Below are positions 21,216 to 23,592 of a stretch of 23,592 nt of DNA, piece after piece; the first letter of the stretch is position 1; each line of letters begins with the position of its first letter. Position numbers and translations under genes: made by a program. This DNA is from JANQRA01 sp035550735 (lineage in GTDB: Bacteria > Actinomycetota > Acidimicrobiia > Spongiisociales > ZC4RG35). The notes under the pieces are model-generated. The model saw only the letters and a list, made by a program, of their open reading frames with translations. It was not told the origin of the DNA and ran no database searches. The DNA lies in assembly GCA_035550735.1 (NCBI GenBank), contig DASZOM010000014.1, forward strand, positions 1 through 23,592. Reading direction: 5' to 3'.

Positions 21216-22995
21216 CGCCGGGCTCCGATGCCTTGCGACCGGTCAGCCATCTCGCCCACCGCCGCGGTTTGGTCACAGGTGGCTGACTCCCGGTCAGGGT
21301 CGGGAGCCACGCCGATCCTTCGTCGTCGAGCGGCCTGAGGAGCCCGCTCGGCAGATCATGTCTCACCTCGGTGACGAAGTCCCCTATGGCCAGGCGAATC
21401 GTCTCATGGCCTATCTCCACCTGAGCAGTTTCCTGCGACACCGGCACCAGGACGGTGGTGATCGACGCCCTCGAAGCATTTACCCGGGCCGCCAGCACGG
21501 GCGCGGGGCTCCGCTTCAGCAAGCCATCGGCCACCCAGCCGCCGGTTCCCTGCCATTCCTGGAAGACCTCGATGCCGTCGGCGCCGTGGATGACCACATG
21601 CAGTTGCAGGTCGTCCTCGGACGGCACCCCGAAGATGTATCCGCCATCGGCCGGCCGTGTTTCGGAGACATCGGCCGGTAGGTGCAGCAGCGACGTGAAG
21701 GCGACGTCGTTGCCGGGGATCGACTCCAGGTCGTCCCTGATCATCATGAACGGCTCATTGTGTGCGAAGAACATCGCCCGCGTTCTCTCGATGGTCCGAT
21801 ACGGGCGGTCACGGAGCAGGTACGACTCCCATCCACTGCCCCATCCATGATTGGCGAGGGTGGTGAGGGCATTGGCGTCATAGTCCCCGGTGTCGGCGGC
21901 GACCACCTGGTTGTGGGCGAACTCACTCCGGTCGTACTTGCGGAACTCGTTCTCGTCATAGCCGCCGAATCCCGCCTCGACGATCATGGGGCGCCCCTTC
22001 GCATACCACTCGAATGAAGTGTGGTCGCGATGGCCGTGGAGCTGGCGGCCGGATCCGAATCGGATCGAGTACCACGACTCCTGGGACAAATCTCTCTCCC
22101 TCCCCCACCCCGACCTGCCGAACACATAGCCGCGGTCGTATATCGCGACGGACGCTTCCGGCGGGCTGCCCTCCTTGCCATCTGAGAGGGCGTACTCGAG
22201 CGGCGTACCCGCGATCGGATACACCCGATTGGGAGTGGTGTCGCCGATGTGTGCCCACCGGCCGTCCGGTCTGGTGGCGTGGGCCAGGAAGACCGGGGTC
22301 TGGAGACGCCGCTCCAGGACGGGCAGCTCTTCGAGACCACACGTGGCCATCAGACGGGCCATCTCGTCGAGCTGGCTCCAGACGTAGTAGTCGTATGTCG
22401 GTGCCTGCTCGTTGCTCACGCCCTGCTCGTCGATGATCTCGGGGAGGGTCTCCGACAATCGATCGAGGGCCTTCCGGGTCAACCCGTCGTCGCCGACCGC
22501 GCATCCGATGGTGAGCAGTGTCAGCAGCTGATCGGTTCCGTGATTCCAGGCCGGCTCGGCGATGGCGACCGGTGCGATCACTTTGGCGTGGTCGAGGAGG
22601 ATCTCGTGGAAGGGCCCTCCGAATGCCATCACCGAGCACACGATCACCCTCGCCCTCAGCGCAGTCACATGGTTCTCCCAGGCCATGTCGGCGGCCGTGG
22701 AGGGATCCCTGTTGTGGGATATCCAGTCCTCGATCACCGCATTGGCCTCGACCCCGGCCGCGGCGTCGTCGGTCTCCGCCGCGACCCGGTACAGGTCGTA
22801 GAGCCACTGCAGGTTGTGGAGTCGGAACTTCCACATGCGGGTGTCGAAGGGATCGGTCGACCAGTCGATCCCCCCGCTGACGTCGACCGGGCCGAACCCG
22901 AGGTGGAGGATGCCGGATCGGAACCTCTCGACACGTTTGATCGACCCGGCGAGTGATCCTTGGGGCGTGATGCACCATCGGCAATGGTCGGACAT
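21208..22995 (-). CDS. Heparinase II/III-like polysaccharide lyase family protein
   Basis: The product has 595 residues. Residues about 30-270 form the alpha/alpha toroid domain with the family WNHG motif (Asn151-His152) and YDYYVW (about 201-206). Residues about 280-560 form the beta-sandwich heparinase II/III domain with HGHRDHTSFEW (His320, His322, Asp324), the FGGYDENEFRKY loop and AHNQVVA (His361). Family members cleave uronic-acid-containing polysaccharides by beta-elimination, and related folds act as glycuronyl epimerases. There is no N-terminal signal peptide, so it is probably cytoplasmic, unlike secreted lyases. This hints at modification or recycling of an internal glycan precursor. 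It starts the trio with the GT-C-like protein and the peptidase. Confidence 0.83.
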   Translation of the reverse strand: MSDHCRWCITPQGSLAGSIKRVERFRSGILHLGFGPVDVSGGIDWSTDPFDTRMWKFRLHNLQWLYDLYRVAAETDDAAAGVEANAVIEDWISHNRDPSTAADMAWENHVTALRARVIVCSVMAFGGPFHEILLDHAKVIAPVAIAEPAWNHGTDQLLTLLTIGCAVGDDGLTRKALDRLSETLPEIIDEQGVSNEQAPTYDYYVWSQLDEMARLMATCGLEELPVLERRLQTPVFLAHATRPDGRWAHIGDTTPNRVYPIAGTPLEYALSDGKEGSPPEASVAIYDRGYVFGRSGWGRERDLSQESWYSIRFGSGRQLHGHRDHTSFEWYAKGRPMIVEAGFGGYDENEFRKYDRSEFAHNQVVAADTGDYDANALTTLANHGWGSGWESYLLRDRPYRTIERTRAMFFAHNEPFMMIRDDLESIPGNDVAFTSLLHLPADVSETRPADGGYIFGVPSEDDLQLHVVIHGADGIEVFQEWQGTGGWVADGLLKRSPAPVLAARVNASRASITTVLVPVSQETAQVEIGHETIRLAIGDFVTEVRHDLPSGLLRPLDDEGSAWLPTLTGSQPPVTKPRRWARWLTGRKASEPGDG

Positions 22996-23051
22996 GGGGT
23001 GTGGTGCAGTCTGGCAGTCGGTCGGACTAGTGACGGCGATCGCGAGAGGTG

Positions 23052-23378
23052 TCAGCCGATGGTGAAGAGGACGCTGGCCATGGTGGCCATGATCACGAAG
23101 AGACCGGCGAGGAGTGTGAGGAACAACCGGTCGAGACGGACGTTGACGGCCGCCAGGCCGTTGCGCAGCTCGGCGAACTGCGGATCGAACTCGGCCTTGA
23201 GCTCCGCCTTGAGCTCGGTCTTGAGTTGCGCGAGATCGGTCTTGGTGGCGACCTCGTCGGGATCGTGGGCGAGGTATGACATCAACGTCTCCGCCCGGCG
23301 CTCGCCGAGCACTTCACTCGGTCCAATGTACAGGTCGGCTCTTGCCGCCTCCGAGGCCTTCACTCCCCGACGATCCAT
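23052..23378 (-). CDS. Coiled-coil protein with C-terminal membrane anchor (CCDC90/DUF1640-like)
   Basis: The product has 108 residues. Residues about 35-80 form a Lys/Glu/Leu-rich coiled coil (ATKTDLAQLKTELKAEL and following), and residues about 84-106 form one membrane helix. This layout is common in small bacterial proteins related to the CCDC90/DUF1640 group. The role is unknown; such proteins are thought to oligomerise at the membrane. The start at 23378 lies 16 nt after the lipoyl synthase stop, so the two are probably co-transcribed. A Met at codon 33, just before the coiled coil, is an alternative start. Confidence 0.65.
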   Translation of the reverse strand: MDRRGVKASEAARADLYIGPSEVLGERRAETLMSYLAHDPDEVATKTDLAQLKTELKAELKAEFDPQFAELRNGLAAVNVRLDRLFLTLLAGLFVIMATMASVLFTIG

Positions 23379-23394
23379 GACCGGAGTGACGGAT

Positions 23395-23592
23395 TCAACC
23401 CTCTCGTGAGCCGATGCTCACCGGGACCGCCTCACGGCTCTCCTTGGCGTGGTAACTCGACCTGACCAGGGGGCCCGACTCGACATGGGGGATCCCCATC
23501 CCCTCCCCGAAGTCCTTGAACTCGGCGAACTCGTCGGGGTGGACGTAGCGGTGGATGGGCCGGTGACGGGCGGTGGGTCTGAGGTATTGGCC
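23395..23592 (-). CDS. lipA: Lipoyl synthase, C-terminal 65 residues (5' end outside window)
   Basis: On the minus strand the frame is open from the window edge to a TGA at 23395-23397. The residues read GQYLRPTARHRP, then RYVHPDEFAEFKDFG and HVESGPLVRSSYHA, the conserved C-terminus of LipA, including the Ser in the RSSYH motif that ligates the auxiliary iron-sulfur cluster. LipA is a radical-SAM enzyme that inserts two sulfur atoms into protein-bound octanoyl groups to make lipoate for 2-oxoacid dehydrogenases. The N-terminal radical-SAM part lies beyond the window. It is a housekeeping gene and marks the right edge of the accessory region. Confidence 0.93.
   Translation of the reverse strand, partial: GQYLRPTARHRPIHRYVHPDEFAEFKDFGEGMGIPHVESGPLVRSSYHAKESREAVPVSIGSREG

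Noticed and set aside
23036..23043. Palindrome GCGATCGC upstream of the heparinase-like gene
   Set aside because: A single 8-bp GC-rich palindrome is expected by chance in such DNA and has no flanking symmetry or second copy.

Overview
The window is GC-rich DNA with tightly packed, often overlapping genes. Stop/start overlaps are common and some starts are GTG or TTG. Several starts lack a visible Shine-Dalgarno but carry a TANNNT box just upstream, which suggests leaderless transcripts. This style, the twin-arginine exported protein and the overall gene set fit a high-GC actinobacterium, possibly of the Acidimicrobiia type. The taxonomic placement is inference: no rRNA or other marker gene is present.

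Region 1 (1-14635, mostly + strand) looks like a cell-surface polysaccharide locus. It opens with the 3' end of a family 2 glycosyltransferase and a second, two-domain glycosyltransferase. The two share a 119-bp perfect repeat at a spacing of 1949 bp, so they look like members of a tandem array that exchanges sequence. Next come a coiled-coil protein (-), a QueC-like PP-loop enzyme (+) and a TupA-like ATP-grasp ligase (-). These are followed by two consecutive PLP enzymes, a polytopic GT-C-like protein, GDP-mannose 4,6-dehydratase, GDP-L-fucose synthase, a methyltransferase-GT2 fusion and a second methyltransferase. Together they suggest a fucose-containing glycan, possibly methylated and carrying amino-acid-derived groups.

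Region 2 (14649-17619, - strand) is a compact operon resembling part of the mau (methylamine dehydrogenase) gene set. In transcription order it holds a MauE-like membrane protein, a Tat-exported Cys-rich protein related to the MADH light chain, a MauD-like thioredoxin-fold protein, a possible 21-residue membrane peptide, a membrane protein and a conserved hypothetical protein. No heavy chain or MauG is present, and the second TTQ tryptophan is not evident. This is the best candidate here for an undescribed system.

Region 3 (17693-23592) holds a lipoprotein with a purple-acid-phosphatase-like fold on the + strand. On the - strand it holds an overlapping trio (heparinase II/III-like protein, GT-C-like membrane protein, M24 Xaa-Pro peptidase), a coiled-coil/TM protein and the C-terminal end of lipoyl synthase at the right edge. 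No tRNA, rRNA, CRISPR array or insertion sequence was seen. No gene-free stretch reaches 300 bases.
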